Shown: one piece after another, positions 44,291-53,090 of the stretch
Layout: each line of letters opens with the position of its first letter
Numbering within the stretch: the first letter of the stretch is position 1
NCBI RefSeq assembly: GCF_029625435.1
Contig: NZ_CP121208.1
Location: 930,001-994,000 of the forward strand
Direction of reading: 5' to 3'
Origin: Arcanobacterium canis
GTDB taxonomy: Bacteria; Actinomycetota; Actinomycetes; Actinomycetales; Actinomycetaceae
Length of the DNA stretch: 64,000 nucleotides
The notes under the pieces: model-generated
What the model was told of the DNA's origin: nothing
Databases searched by the model: none
The model's input: the letters and a program-made list of their open reading frames with translations, nothing else
Translations under genes and position numbers: made by a program

Positions 44291-45010
44291 TCAGCCCAAC
44301 TCTGTGAAGGGTTCTCGACGGCCTTCAATCAGATGAGCACCGTTGGTCAACCCGACACGTGAGTAAATTCGTCCTGCTCCCTCATTCCATGCCCACATAC
44401 CAAAGTAAATCGCGTCATGGGATTCGAGAGCGAGATTGACCGCCGCAACCATGAGTGTCGAAGCGTACCCGCGTCCACGAAAAGTCGGGACGGTGCCAAG
44501 ACCATGGAAGTAAGCCAATCTTTGTTCGCCGACCACACGGGTTTCAAATCCCATCACGGCACCGACGGGGCCTTCTTCTGCAAATGCGACAAACCACGAG
44601 AGATCGTCGAAAGACTCATTGGCGTCGGAAATCGGGTTCGATGCAGCTAATGCCTGACGAATATCGTCGGCATACTGAGCTAATTCATCACTCCCGCGAG
44701 AGAGCATCACAACGCGTTCGGCACCTGCGACTGGTTGGAGCGGAGAATCGGCGTACCAAAACTCCCATCGATATCCCCATTCTGGCCCGAGAAATTGTGC
44801 CATATCTTCAGGCAACGCTTCGCGGATCTCTGTGGTCATGGTGGTGGTGTCGGGACGCCAATCTGCACCAATTTTCGCGATGGCGGCAATCGCCAAGTCA
44901 GGATCCCCTGCTGCGATTAACTCGCGCTGGCCATCTTTTTCTTCTAAGCGCACGCCGAACCGGCGGCCGGATTCCTCAAAGAGAACCCGACCACCGGTTC
45001 GTCCTTGCAC
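44291..45010 (-). CDS. GNAT-family N-acetyltransferase
   Basis: A 239-aa protein with a C-terminal GNAT domain (about 125-235): acetyl-CoA site Leu-Gly-Thr-Val-Pro-x-Phe-Arg-Gly-Arg-Gly-Tyr-Ala and the following helix Thr-Leu-Met-Val-Ala-Ala-Val-Asn. Residues 1-110 form a separate domain of unclear type. The substrate cannot be predicted. The only usable in-frame start upstream is GTG at 45010, without a ribosome site; an internal ATG at Met-Thr-Thr-Glu-Ile would drop 57 residues. It follows aspS by 38 bases and may be cotranscribed. Confidence 0.78.
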   Translation of the reverse strand: MQGRTGGRVLFEESGRRFGVRLEEKDGQRELIAAGDPDLAIAAIAKIGADWRPDTTTMTTEIREALPEDMAQFLGPEWGYRWEFWYADSPLQPVAGAERVVMLSRGSDELAQYADDIRQALAASNPISDANESFDDLSWFVAFAEEGPVGAVMGFETRVVGEQRLAYFHGLGTVPTFRGRGYASTLMVAAVNLALESHDAIYFGMWAWNEGAGRIYSRVGLTNGAHLIEGRREPFTELG

Positions 45011-45048
45011 AGTCAGCTGCCAAAAGGCATAGTCACAATCGTGTGCAG

Positions 45049-46842
45049 TCAGTTTTCTTCCTTCTTCACGCCCGGTTTCTTCGGCTTGGCATCCACGCCA
45101 GCTTCCTTACGCTGCTGAGCTGTAATCGGTGCAGGCGCATCCGAAAGTGGATCCCACCCGTTGCCGATCTTCGGGAAAGCGATGACATCGCGAATCGACT
45201 TGGCGCCGACCAGCAACGATACGATGCGATCCCAACCGAAAGCGATGCCGCCGTGAGGGGGAGCACCGAACTTAAAGGCATCGAGGAGGAAACCGAACTT
45301 CTCCTGAGCAGCCTCAGCATCCAGACCCATCACCTTGAAGACGCGCTCTTGCACTTCGCGGCTGTGAATACGAATCGATCCGCCACCGATCTCGTTGCCG
45401 TTGCACACAATGTCGTAAGCGTAGGCGAGCGCATTACCCGGATCCGTGTCGAACTTCTCAAGCCACTCTGGCTTGGGTGAGGTGAACGCGTGGTGTACTG
45501 CGGTCCATGCACCATCGGAAATTGCCACATCGCCTTCAGCCTGTGCCGCCTTCGTCGGCTTAAACAGCGGAGCATCGACAACCCAGACGAATGCCCATTC
45601 GCCTTCCTTGATCAGACCACAACGCTCCCCGATCTCAAGGCGCGCTGCACCCAGCAACTCGCGCGACGCCGTCGGCTCACCCGCAGCAAAGAAGATGCAG
45701 TCACCGTTGGTGGCACCCGTCGCTTCGAGAAGACCATCGCGCTCAGCGTCGGAAATATTCTTCGCAACTGGGCCTCCCACGGTACCGTCCTCGGCAACCG
45801 TGACGTATGCAAGCCCCTTCGCGCCGCGTGCCTTCGCCCATTCCTGCCATTTATCGAAGGTGCGTCGCGGCTGGGATGCACCGCCTGGCATGACAACCGC
45901 ACCGACGTACTCGTTCTGGAACACGCGGAACGGAGTGTCCTTGAAGTATTCGGTAAGATCGACAAGTTCTTGACCGAAGCGCAGATCCGGCTTATCCGAG
46001 CCGTACTTCTCCATCGCCGTCTTGTAGGTCATGTGCGGGATCGGCGTCTCGATCTTGTAGCCGATCAGGCTCCAGATCTCAGTAAGGATGTCCTCGGCAA
46101 CCTTCATGACGTCTTCTTGCTCGACAAAGCTCATCTCCACGTCAAGCTGGGTGAACTCTGGCTGACGATCGGCGCGGAAATCTTCGTCGCGGTAACAACG
46201 AGCGATCTGGTAATAGCGTTCCATCCCTGCAACCATGAGCAGCTGCTTGTACAGCTGCGGTGACTGAGGAAGCGCGTACCACGATCCTGGAGCAAGACGT
46301 GCCGGAACAATGAAGTCACGTGCGCCTTCAGGCGTTGAGCGGATCAAAGTCGGAGTTTCGATTTCGACGAAGTCATGACCGTCAAGGACGCGACGTGCAG
46401 CTTGCGACACCTTCGCACGTAGGCGAATTGCCTTCTGTTCGTATGAACGACGCAAATCGAGGTAACGGTACTTGAGACGCGTTTCCTCGTTCACTGATCC
46501 AGCGTCTTCTGCGTGATCCGACACCTGGAACGGCAGCGGTGCCGAAGGGTTCAGGATCTCAAGTTCTTCGGTTTCAAGCTCAATATCACCAGTGGGGAGG
46601 TTCGGATTAGCATTGCCTTCCGGACGCTCACGTACAACTCCCGTGACTTTCACAACAAACTCGCTGCGGAGCTCGTGTGCAACCTCTTCGCGTACTGTGA
46701 CCTGAGCGATGCCTGAAGCATCACGCAAATCAATAAATGCGATACCACCATGATCACGACGACGATCAACCCAGCCTGTGAGAGTAACCGTGGAGCCGAT
46801 ATCTTCCTTGCGCAGGGAACCTGCCATTCGCGTGCGAAGCAC
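45049..46842 (-). CDS. aspS: Aspartate-tRNA ligase
   Basis: A 597-aa bacterial-type class IIb synthetase: N-terminal OB-fold anticodon domain ([14 protein letters not shown]), class II motif 2 ([17 protein letters not shown]), a GAD insertion domain and motif 3 (Gly-Ile-Ala-Phe-Gly-Trp-Asp-Arg). The C-terminus ends in a Lys/Glu/Pro-rich tail. The GTG start follows AAGGAGG. I cannot tell from sequence alone whether it also charges tRNA-Asn. Confidence 0.96.
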   Translation of the reverse strand: MLRTRMAGSLRKEDIGSTVTLTGWVDRRRDHGGIAFIDLRDASGIAQVTVREEVAHELRSEFVVKVTGVVRERPEGNANPNLPTGDIELETEELEILNPSAPLPFQVSDHAEDAGSVNEETRLKYRYLDLRRSYEQKAIRLRAKVSQAARRVLDGHDFVEIETPTLIRSTPEGARDFIVPARLAPGSWYALPQSPQLYKQLLMVAGMERYYQIARCYRDEDFRADRQPEFTQLDVEMSFVEQEDVMKVAEDILTEIWSLIGYKIETPIPHMTYKTAMEKYGSDKPDLRFGQELVDLTEYFKDTPFRVFQNEYVGAVVMPGGASQPRRTFDKWQEWAKARGAKGLAYVTVAEDGTVGGPVAKNISDAERDGLLEATGATNGDCIFFAAGEPTASRELLGAARLEIGERCGLIKEGEWAFVWVVDAPLFKPTKAAQAEGDVAISDGAWTAVHHAFTSPKPEWLEKFDTDPGNALAYAYDIVCNGNEIGGGSIRIHSREVQERVFKVMGLDAEAAQEKFGFLLDAFKFGAPPHGGIAFGWDRIVSLLVGAKSIRDVIAFPKIGNGWDPLSDAPAPITAQQRKEAGVDAKPKKPGVKKEEN

Positions 46843-47070
46843 GTGTCCTCCTTATGTATTGTGTACACCCGCGAGACGAGCGGGCGGCACTTCGCGCGAG
46901 ACGGGCGCGGAGCACACACTCAGTCTACGCCCCCCTTATGTGTTCTCATCTCTCTGGAACACAGGTGAGCAACCCCTCAAGCACATATCACCGTCGGACG
47001 GAAGTCCTGCACAGTTGTCGATGTTGACACTAAGATGATCAGGCTAGCCAACTTCTTGGAAGGAACTGCC

Positions 47071-47844
47071 GTGACAATCACCGAATCCATTGCCCAGCAA
47101 GCCGACGTCGGCCTCGCCAAGTCAGTCAAAGCGAACAACCCTGGCGGTTATCTCGTCGCAGGTGCGCTTGCGGGGGCTTTCGTGGGAATCGGGTGTTTGA
47201 TCATGTTTGCCGGAGTATCCAAACTCTATGTCGCGGGTTCACCAGTTTCTGGATTGATGATGGGACTGACCTTCGGTATCGGACTTGTTCTCGTGGTATT
47301 TGCAGGCGGGGAGCTCGCAACATCAGGGATGATGATTATGCCGCTCGCTGCACTGAAGAAAGCGGTGACCATTGCGCGCGCATCGTGGTTGATCATCTTC
47401 ATGCTCATTGGCAACCTCGTCGGCTCAATCGTTATGGCTGCACTTTTCACGTTAGCGAATGTCTTTGGCCACGACAGCGCAAACTGGCAGATGCTGGACG
47501 CCGTTGCCACGGGCAAATTGTCTAAGGGCGCACCAGAAATCTTCTTTCGCGCCGTGATGTGTAATGTCATGGTCTGCCTTGCCATTTGGACGATCGCCCG
47601 AATGAAGAATGAAGTGGCTCAAATTATCGTCATTTCGTGGGCAATTACAGTCTTTGTCGCGGCAGGCTTTGAACACGTGGTTGCGAACATGACGATCTTC
47701 TCCCTTGCCCTGATGAACCCCGCTGGCGGAGCAACTCTGTCGAATGTCGCGTTAGCCCTTCTTCTGGCCGGTGCCGGCAATCTCGTCGGTGGCATGGTCG
47801 TCGTTGGCGGGTCATTTGTGTTGGCCTCACACATGGAGAAATAA
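47071..47844 (+). CDS. Formate/nitrite transporter (FNT) family channel
   Basis: A 257-aa protein with six membrane helices typical of the pentameric FNT family (FocA/NirC/HSC). Family features include Gly-Gly-Glu-Leu-Ala-Thr-Ser-Gly-Met-Met at the end of helix 2, Asn-Val-Met-Val-Cys-Leu-Ala in helix 4, and Gly-Phe-Glu-His-Val-Val-Ala-Asn-Met with the central histidine gating residue. The GTG start follows GGAAGGA. No nitrite reductase or formate lyase gene is nearby, so the ion (formate, nitrite or hydrosulfide) stays open. Confidence 0.92.
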   Translation: MTITESIAQQADVGLAKSVKANNPGGYLVAGALAGAFVGIGCLIMFAGVSKLYVAGSPVSGLMMGLTFGIGLVLVVFAGGELATSGMMIMPLAALKKAVTIARASWLIIFMLIGNLVGSIVMAALFTLANVFGHDSANWQMLDAVATGKLSKGAPEIFFRAVMCNVMVCLAIWTIARMKNEVAQIIVISWAITVFVAAGFEHVVANMTIFSLALMNPAGGATLSNVALALLLAGAGNLVGGMVVVGGSFVLASHMEK

Positions 47845-47928
47845 GCCTCCAGTCGTAGGAAAATCGGTGCTGCGGCTCATACGTGTTGGTCTTGCACCTT
47901 GAGGTATTTTCGCGAAACGATTGGTTCC

Positions 47929-49416
47929 GTGAGTAATAAGCAACAATTTACCGAGTCTCAGAGCGAATACTGGTTGAGACTTTTATCTGTCATCCTCATT
48001 TCGCTCATCGCCTTCGAAACGATCGCAGTGACAACTGTGATGCCATACGTGGTTGACCTCCTCAGCGGGAAAAACCTCTACGCACTGGCCTCGGGGATTA
48101 CTCTGACAACTCAGCTTATTACGACAGCGCTCGCTGGCCGATGGGCCGATAATCGTGGACCGAACCAACCACTGCTCACAGGCGCCGCCTTATTTATTAG
48201 TGGGCTCCTTATTATCTCTGTGGCACCCACCGTCGAAGTCGTCGTTCTTGGACGCGCTATCCAAGGACTCGGATCGGGCCTCGTCGTCGTGCCGCTCTTT
48301 GTGCTCGTCGGTGCTCATATTCCAAGCGACCGTCAGCCGTCACTTTTTGCCACCTTTGCCGCGGCCTGGGTTGTACCGTCACTTCTCGGACCGGCTGTCG
48401 CTGGGCTCATTGTCGAGTATGTCCATTGGCGTGTGGTCTTCGCTGCCGTGCCTCTTGTGCTTTTGGGAATGTTCCCGCTGCTTGTGTCCAAGCTCCGTCT
48501 ATTCCCCGATACTCACGACCCGCGCGCACGATTCCGACTGGGCGATACTTTCACGTTCGCACTTCTGGTGGGAATTTCGGTTGGCGCATTGCAGATGCTC
48601 AGCACACTCGGCGACGACGGTTTCAAGACGTGGGCCCTTGCGATGATCGCGATTTGCTCGGTTGCGGCTTTCTTCTTCGTTCGTCCACTTGTTCCGGCCG
48701 GAACCCTGTCGGCACGACGCGGAGTTCCCTCGATTATTCTCCTTCGCGGAATCGTTTATGGCACATATTTCGCGGTAGAGATTTACCTGCCGCTCATGCT
48801 GAAGAATGTTCACAACTGGGGGCCAAAACGTGCTGGTCTCGTTCTCGCTGCAGGCGCTGTGACCTGGGCGCTCGGCTCATACCTACAGAGCCGCGCAGGC
48901 GAAGAACACAGAAAACGCATTCCGACGATTGGCGTTATTTGCCAGATCGTCGGTTCGGCCATCACTATCGCTGGATCTTTCCACGAAGTCACAGGGATCC
49001 TCGTTATTGTCGGCTGGCTCATCGCAGGCCTCGGTACCGGATTGACCTACCCACTCTTGCTCGTTTTCGCTCTCGGGTACACGCCGAAGTCCCGTCACGG
49101 CAAGATTTCTGCGGCAGCTCAAATCGCAGACAATATGGGTGCAGCGGCGTGTATTGCTTATGCAGGTATTGCGTTCTCCATGACAGTCGATCTCGGCCAC
49201 TGGGCATTCCTCACTGCGATTTGTTCGATGTTGGTTCTGTTGTTTGTAGGTCTTGTTGTCTCACGACGACTCGGCTTGGAGGAGCCTACCTGCGTTGAAT
49301 CAAGCAACGAACCCTGCGATACCGACATCGTTGACACACCGAAGGACTACCGGCATGGCGATGTTGTGGCCGAAAGCACCACGTCAGCCTCTCCCGACGG
49401 CGCAGAAAACAAGTAG
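47929..49416 (+). CDS. Major facilitator superfamily transporter
   Basis: A 495-aa membrane protein with 12 or more helices and the MFS loop 2-3 motif in degenerate form (Leu-Ala-Gly-Arg-Trp-Ala-Asp-Asn-Arg-Gly) plus motif C-like Pro-Ser-Leu-Leu-Gly-Pro-Ala-Val-Ala-Gly, which points to a drug:proton antiporter (DHA2/EmrB-like) type. A hydrophilic Glu/Asp/Ser-rich C-terminal tail of about 45 residues follows. The GTG start is chosen over an upstream TTG because the extra residues are unlike MFS N-termini; neither has a good ribosome site. The substrate is unknown. Confidence 0.87.
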   Translation: MSNKQQFTESQSEYWLRLLSVILISLIAFETIAVTTVMPYVVDLLSGKNLYALASGITLTTQLITTALAGRWADNRGPNQPLLTGAALFISGLLIISVAPTVEVVVLGRAIQGLGSGLVVVPLFVLVGAHIPSDRQPSLFATFAAAWVVPSLLGPAVAGLIVEYVHWRVVFAAVPLVLLGMFPLLVSKLRLFPDTHDPRARFRLGDTFTFALLVGISVGALQMLSTLGDDGFKTWALAMIAICSVAAFFFVRPLVPAGTLSARRGVPSIILLRGIVYGTYFAVEIYLPLMLKNVHNWGPKRAGLVLAAGAVTWALGSYLQSRAGEEHRKRIPTIGVICQIVGSAITIAGSFHEVTGILVIVGWLIAGLGTGLTYPLLLVFALGYTPKSRHGKISAAAQIADNMGAAACIAYAGIAFSMTVDLGHWAFLTAICSMLVLLFVGLVVSRRLGLEEPTCVESSNEPCDTDIVDTPKDYRHGDVVAESTTSASPDGAENK

Positions 49417-49500
49417 GCTAGAAGGACGGCCTTGCCCCACTAGTTCAGATGTGTTTTTCGGGGATGGCCAAGGGGCCGATTCCCCAGATTGGATATTTTT

Positions 49501-51447
49501 GTGACCACATTTTCTGAACTTTCCCTGCCCGAAAACCTTCTTCAGGCTGTGACTGAACTCGGTTTTACACAGCCCACCGAGATCCAAGAACAGGCCATTC
49601 CTCATCTCCTGAATGGCCATGATGTTATCGGTGTTGCACAAACCGGAACAGGAAAAACCGCCGCCTTTGGACTTCCGCTTCTGACCCACGTCGACGCGGA
49701 AAAAGACGAAGTCCAAGCACTCGTTCTCGCACCAACTCGCGAACTTGCAATGCAGGGTGCTGACGCGATTTCGACGTTTGCTGCAAAAACCGGTGGACTC
49801 GAAGTCGTCTCGGTCTACGGCGGTTCGCCCTACGGGCCGCAATTACGCGCACTTGAACGCGGGGCACAAGTTGTTGTTGGAACGCCCGGTCGTATCATGG
49901 ATCTCATTGATCGCAAGGCACTGGTCCTCTCACATGTGACATACTTTGTGCTCGACGAGGCCGACGAAATGTTGCGTATGGGCTTCGCAGAAGACGTCGA
50001 TACGATTGCCGCATCCTTGCCGAAGGAACGCATCACTGCTCTGTTCTCCGCAACCATGCCTTCCTCGATCCGCAAGGTTGCCCAGGAGCATATGAACGAC
50101 CCAGTCGAGGTTACCGTAACGCGTCCGGCTTCAACGACTGATACCATTCACCAGACTTACGCGGTGGTGCCCTCACGTCATAAAACTGGCGCATTGGCTC
50201 GAGTCCTCGCTACCACCGAGGCTGATGCTGCGCTCGTGTTCGTTCGCACCCGTGCAACGGCGGAAGACCTCACGATCGAACTTTCGACACGCGGCGTCCA
50301 AGCCGCTGCACTCTCTGGCGATGTTGCTCAAAAAGATCGCGAAAAACTCGTTAATCGTCTCCGTGAAGGTTCCATTGATGTCCTCGTCGCAACCGACGTC
50401 GCCGCGCGTGGCCTCGACGTCGAACGCATCGGTCTCGTCGTAAATTACGACGTCCCCAAGGAAATTGATACCTACGTGCATCGTATCGGCCGCACTGGAC
50501 GTGCAGGTCGCGAAGGAACATCGCTGACATTCGTCACGCCAAAGGAAAAGTTCCGTCTGCGCCGTATCGAGAAAACGACTGGCGCCCAGATGGAAGAAGT
50601 TGATCTTCCAACCCCTGCACAAGTATCTGCGCTTCGTGCAAGCCGGCTTATTGAATCAGCAATCGAACGCGTCGGTATTGGTCGCCTGTCGGTCTACGAA
50701 AAGGCAATCGAAGAGTTCCTTGCGCAGCAGGCTGACTCTGAGTCGCCAATGAGCCTGGAGCAACTTGCATACGGTCTGATTGCGATGGGCGTACGTGACC
50801 CAGGGCCGCGTGGCGATGACGAGCCTGAACATCTGTCCGTCCGTGGAGGTCGCGATGACCGTTCACGTGAGGATCGTGGTGGACGCGGACGTGACAAGAG
50901 TGGCCGTAAAACCTTTGCGCATAACGGAACAATGTACCGCGTTGACGTCGGTAAGAAGGACGGCGTGGCTCCAGGAGCCATCGTTGGCGCTTTGACTAAC
51001 GAAGGCGGCCTCACGGGTTCCCAGCTGGGCAAGATTGATATCTACCCCACCTTCTCCCTAGTCGAGATCGCGCATGAACTCGATGAACGCACAATCTCCA
51101 AGATTTCTCGCGCACAGGTTTCTGGTCGTGAGCTGGGCATTCGTAAAGATCACGGGCCTGCAAAGGGCGCGCGCGGATCATTCAAGCGTGACGGCGGTTT
51201 CAACAAGCGAGAGGGAGGCTTGGGACACCGGAGGAACCGCGATGATTTTGACCGACGCCCCATCCGTGACTACATTGACGACCCCGATCAGCAATCGCGA
51301 CGAGATCGTGAACGTTCTGCTCGAGATCCATACGAACTGCGCAAAGCACGTGCTGATCGTGCCTTCGGTGATCGACGGAAGTCGAACGAACGCAGAGGCT
51401 TTCGCAAGAATGGCCTTCGCAAGGGTGATTTCCGAAAAGGGCGCTAA
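49501..51447 (+). CDS. deaD: DEAD-box ATP-dependent RNA helicase (DeaD/CsdA-like)
   Basis: A 648-aa helicase with all motifs: Q (Gly-Phe-x-x-Pro-Thr-Glu-Ile-Gln), I Ala-Gln-Thr-Gly-Thr-Gly-Lys-Thr, Ia Pro-Thr-Arg-Glu-Leu, II Asp-Glu-Ala-Asp, III Ser-Ala-Thr, VI His-Arg-Ile-Gly-Arg-Thr-Gly-Arg. Residues about 470-550 form a DbpA-type RNA-binding domain (Asn-Gly-Thr-Met-Tyr-Arg-Val-Asp-Val-Gly-Lys-Lys-Asp), followed by a long Arg/Lys/Asp/Gly-rich disordered tail. Role: ribosome assembly and mRNA unwinding, often at low temperature. The GTG start has only a weak upstream GGAT. Confidence 0.95.
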   Translation: MTTFSELSLPENLLQAVTELGFTQPTEIQEQAIPHLLNGHDVIGVAQTGTGKTAAFGLPLLTHVDAEKDEVQALVLAPTRELAMQGADAISTFAAKTGGLEVVSVYGGSPYGPQLRALERGAQVVVGTPGRIMDLIDRKALVLSHVTYFVLDEADEMLRMGFAEDVDTIAASLPKERITALFSATMPSSIRKVAQEHMNDPVEVTVTRPASTTDTIHQTYAVVPSRHKTGALARVLATTEADAALVFVRTRATAEDLTIELSTRGVQAAALSGDVAQKDREKLVNRLREGSIDVLVATDVAARGLDVERIGLVVNYDVPKEIDTYVHRIGRTGRAGREGTSLTFVTPKEKFRLRRIEKTTGAQMEEVDLPTPAQVSALRASRLIESAIERVGIGRLSVYEKAIEEFLAQQADSESPMSLEQLAYGLIAMGVRDPGPRGDDEPEHLSVRGGRDDRSREDRGGRGRDKSGRKTFAHNGTMYRVDVGKKDGVAPGAIVGALTNEGGLTGSQLGKIDIYPTFSLVEIAHELDERTISKISRAQVSGRELGIRKDHGPAKGARGSFKRDGGFNKREGGLGHRRNRDDFDRRPIRDYIDDPDQQSRRDRERSARDPYELRKARADRAFGDRRKSNERRGFRKNGLRKGDFRKGR

Positions 51448-51455
51448 GTGATAAA

Positions 51456-51489
51456 AGTCGCCGGTTTCCCATTGTGGGAGCCGGCGACT
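51456..51489. terminator. Bidirectional terminator between deaD and the GTPase pair
   Basis: AGTCGCCGG / CCGGCGACT form a 9-bp stem extended by an inner TCCCA/TGGGA stem with a TTG loop. On the minus strand it is followed by TTTT, on the plus strand by CTTACTT. It ends both convergent transcripts. Confidence 0.9.
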
Positions 51490-51503
51490 CTTACTTCCCT
51501 CGC

Positions 51504-53090
51504 TTAAGCTTTGGCGTTCCCCATGAGGATCATGGCGTCCACAAATCCTTCATACACATGGCGCTCATGAACAAGCGGCTCAAGGACACCATCCTCAGAT
51601 GCACGAAGAACAGCATTCTCGATCCGTGTCCGTACACGACGTTCAACCTTCGCTGCACCACGTCGAACAAAAAGTACACAACATGCGCTCACAATAAGGC
51701 CACCGAGCATTGCGAAAATGCACATAAGTAAAGGCACCTCAAAAATTCCCACTCGGGCAGGATCCGGCAAAAAGAGACCGAGAGTCGGACCAAAAATTTT
51801 CAGTCCGAGCCAGAGGTAACCAATGATCGCGACAAGTGCAAACAGCCACTGCATAACGTTAGCGATGTGCCACCAGATCGGCGTTCGGTCACGCTCGACA
51901 TTCACGCTCGCGAGCAATGGGTCGATCCGAGAAAGAAACTGTTGGACATGTTGTTGTCCCTGTGTCTGCACCCGACGTGCCCACATTCTCGGCATTCCTT
52001 CAGTGGCACGGATACAGAACCGCCGGCCTTCGCCCTCAGCTGCTGCAAGATACCCCGGAGAAGGAATCAAGCCAGTTGTCGGAGCGACTTTGCCCGCTGG
52101 AGTGTCCAGACGCAACACTTTCAGAGGATCACGACGCTGATGGACCCACCGTGTAAACCACCAACTCGTTCTCGAACGTCCACGAACACGATACGAGCCG
52201 CCTGCAGCCCGTGCCACACTTTCAGCGCCGCTTGCTTGTGCCACGGCATGTGCGACAGGAGCAAAAGACGGCATAGGCGCCAGCTCGTATTTACCATGAT
52301 CTGCAACGAGGGTTGCGCTGATTCTTTTCGACATCATGCGCAGATCCGCGGCGATCTTAGTACGCTGGACATCGGCTGCCTCCACTTTTGTTCCGAGCAA
52401 CTGCGAGAGCTCAGCGAGGCCTTCTCCACTCGCCACGGACACGGGCAGAACGCGGACACTGACGCCGTCGTCGGCAATGAGCCGGGCAACATCGTTTTCA
52501 ACATATTGCCGTTCGTCGGGATTCAACAGATCCACTTTATTCAAAACGATAACAAGTGCCTCAGAATGTTCACGTAACTGAGACAGATAGTCTTCATGAA
52601 CGACAGCATCAGCGTATTTCTGAGGATCTAAAACCCACACAGTGACATCGGCACGCTCGATAATCGCGTGTGCTTTGCTTTGGTTCTCTATCTGAATCGA
52701 ATCGATATCGGGAAGATCGACCAGCATGATTTTCCCGTTTACGGAGAAACGCTCCCCTAGCTGCGCACTGACATGGCGGCGACGGATATCGAGCCAATCA
52801 AGTAAAGCTGGTTCATGCACATTCATCACGGCCATTGGCTCAGACGTCGTGGGTCGCAAGGGAGCAACTCGCACAAGTTCTTCTCCTGCAAGCGCGTTGA
52901 CAAGAGAGGATTTCCCGGATCCAGTTGATCCCGCGAAAGCGATCACACAGACGTCCTCGCCCACGTGAGTGCGGGCAACGGAAAGCTCGAGAACTTTCGA
53001 AGCCTCGTCGATAATCTCCTGAGGAAGAAAACTCTCGCCCGCGTCAAGGGCACTTCGCAATGCACCGATTCCTTCAGCGACGCATGTCAT
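51504..53090 (-). CDS. Membrane-associated GTPase (YfjP/EngB-related, dynamin-like candidate)
   Basis: A 528-aa protein: G1 Gly-Ser-Thr-Gly-Ser-Gly-Lys-Ser (54-61), G2 candidate Arg-Pro-Thr-Thr (78-81), G3 Asp-Leu-Pro-Asp (124-127) and G4 Asn-Lys-Val-Asp (183-186), so GTP specificity is likely. A basic middle segment follows, then two membrane helices at about 410-480 and a short helical C-terminus. It overlaps the preceding GTPase gene by four bases. Paired GTPases of this kind occur across actinobacteria and resemble bacterial dynamin-like pairs in layout; membrane remodelling is only an inference. Confidence 0.82.
   Translation of the reverse strand: MTCVAEGIGALRSALDAGESFLPQEIIDEASKVLELSVARTHVGEDVCVIAFAGSTGSGKSSLVNALAGEELVRVAPLRPTTSEPMAVMNVHEPALLDWLDIRRRHVSAQLGERFSVNGKIMLVDLPDIDSIQIENQSKAHAIIERADVTVWVLDPQKYADAVVHEDYLSQLREHSEALVIVLNKVDLLNPDERQYVENDVARLIADDGVSVRVLPVSVASGEGLAELSQLLGTKVEAADVQRTKIAADLRMMSKRISATLVADHGKYELAPMPSFAPVAHAVAQASGAESVARAAGGSYRVRGRSRTSWWFTRWVHQRRDPLKVLRLDTPAGKVAPTTGLIPSPGYLAAAEGEGRRFCIRATEGMPRMWARRVQTQGQQHVQQFLSRIDPLLASVNVERDRTPIWWHIANVMQWLFALVAIIGYLWLGLKIFGPTLGLFLPDPARVGIFEVPLLMCIFAMLGGLIVSACCVLFVRRGAAKVERRVRTRIENAVLRASEDGVLEPLVHERHVYEGFVDAMILMGNAKA

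Noticed and set aside
49417-49500. Possible structured 5' region of the DEAD-box helicase (GGGGA...TCCCC, GGCC repeats)
   Set aside because: Short, alternative pairings only and no cold-shock leader motif recognised.
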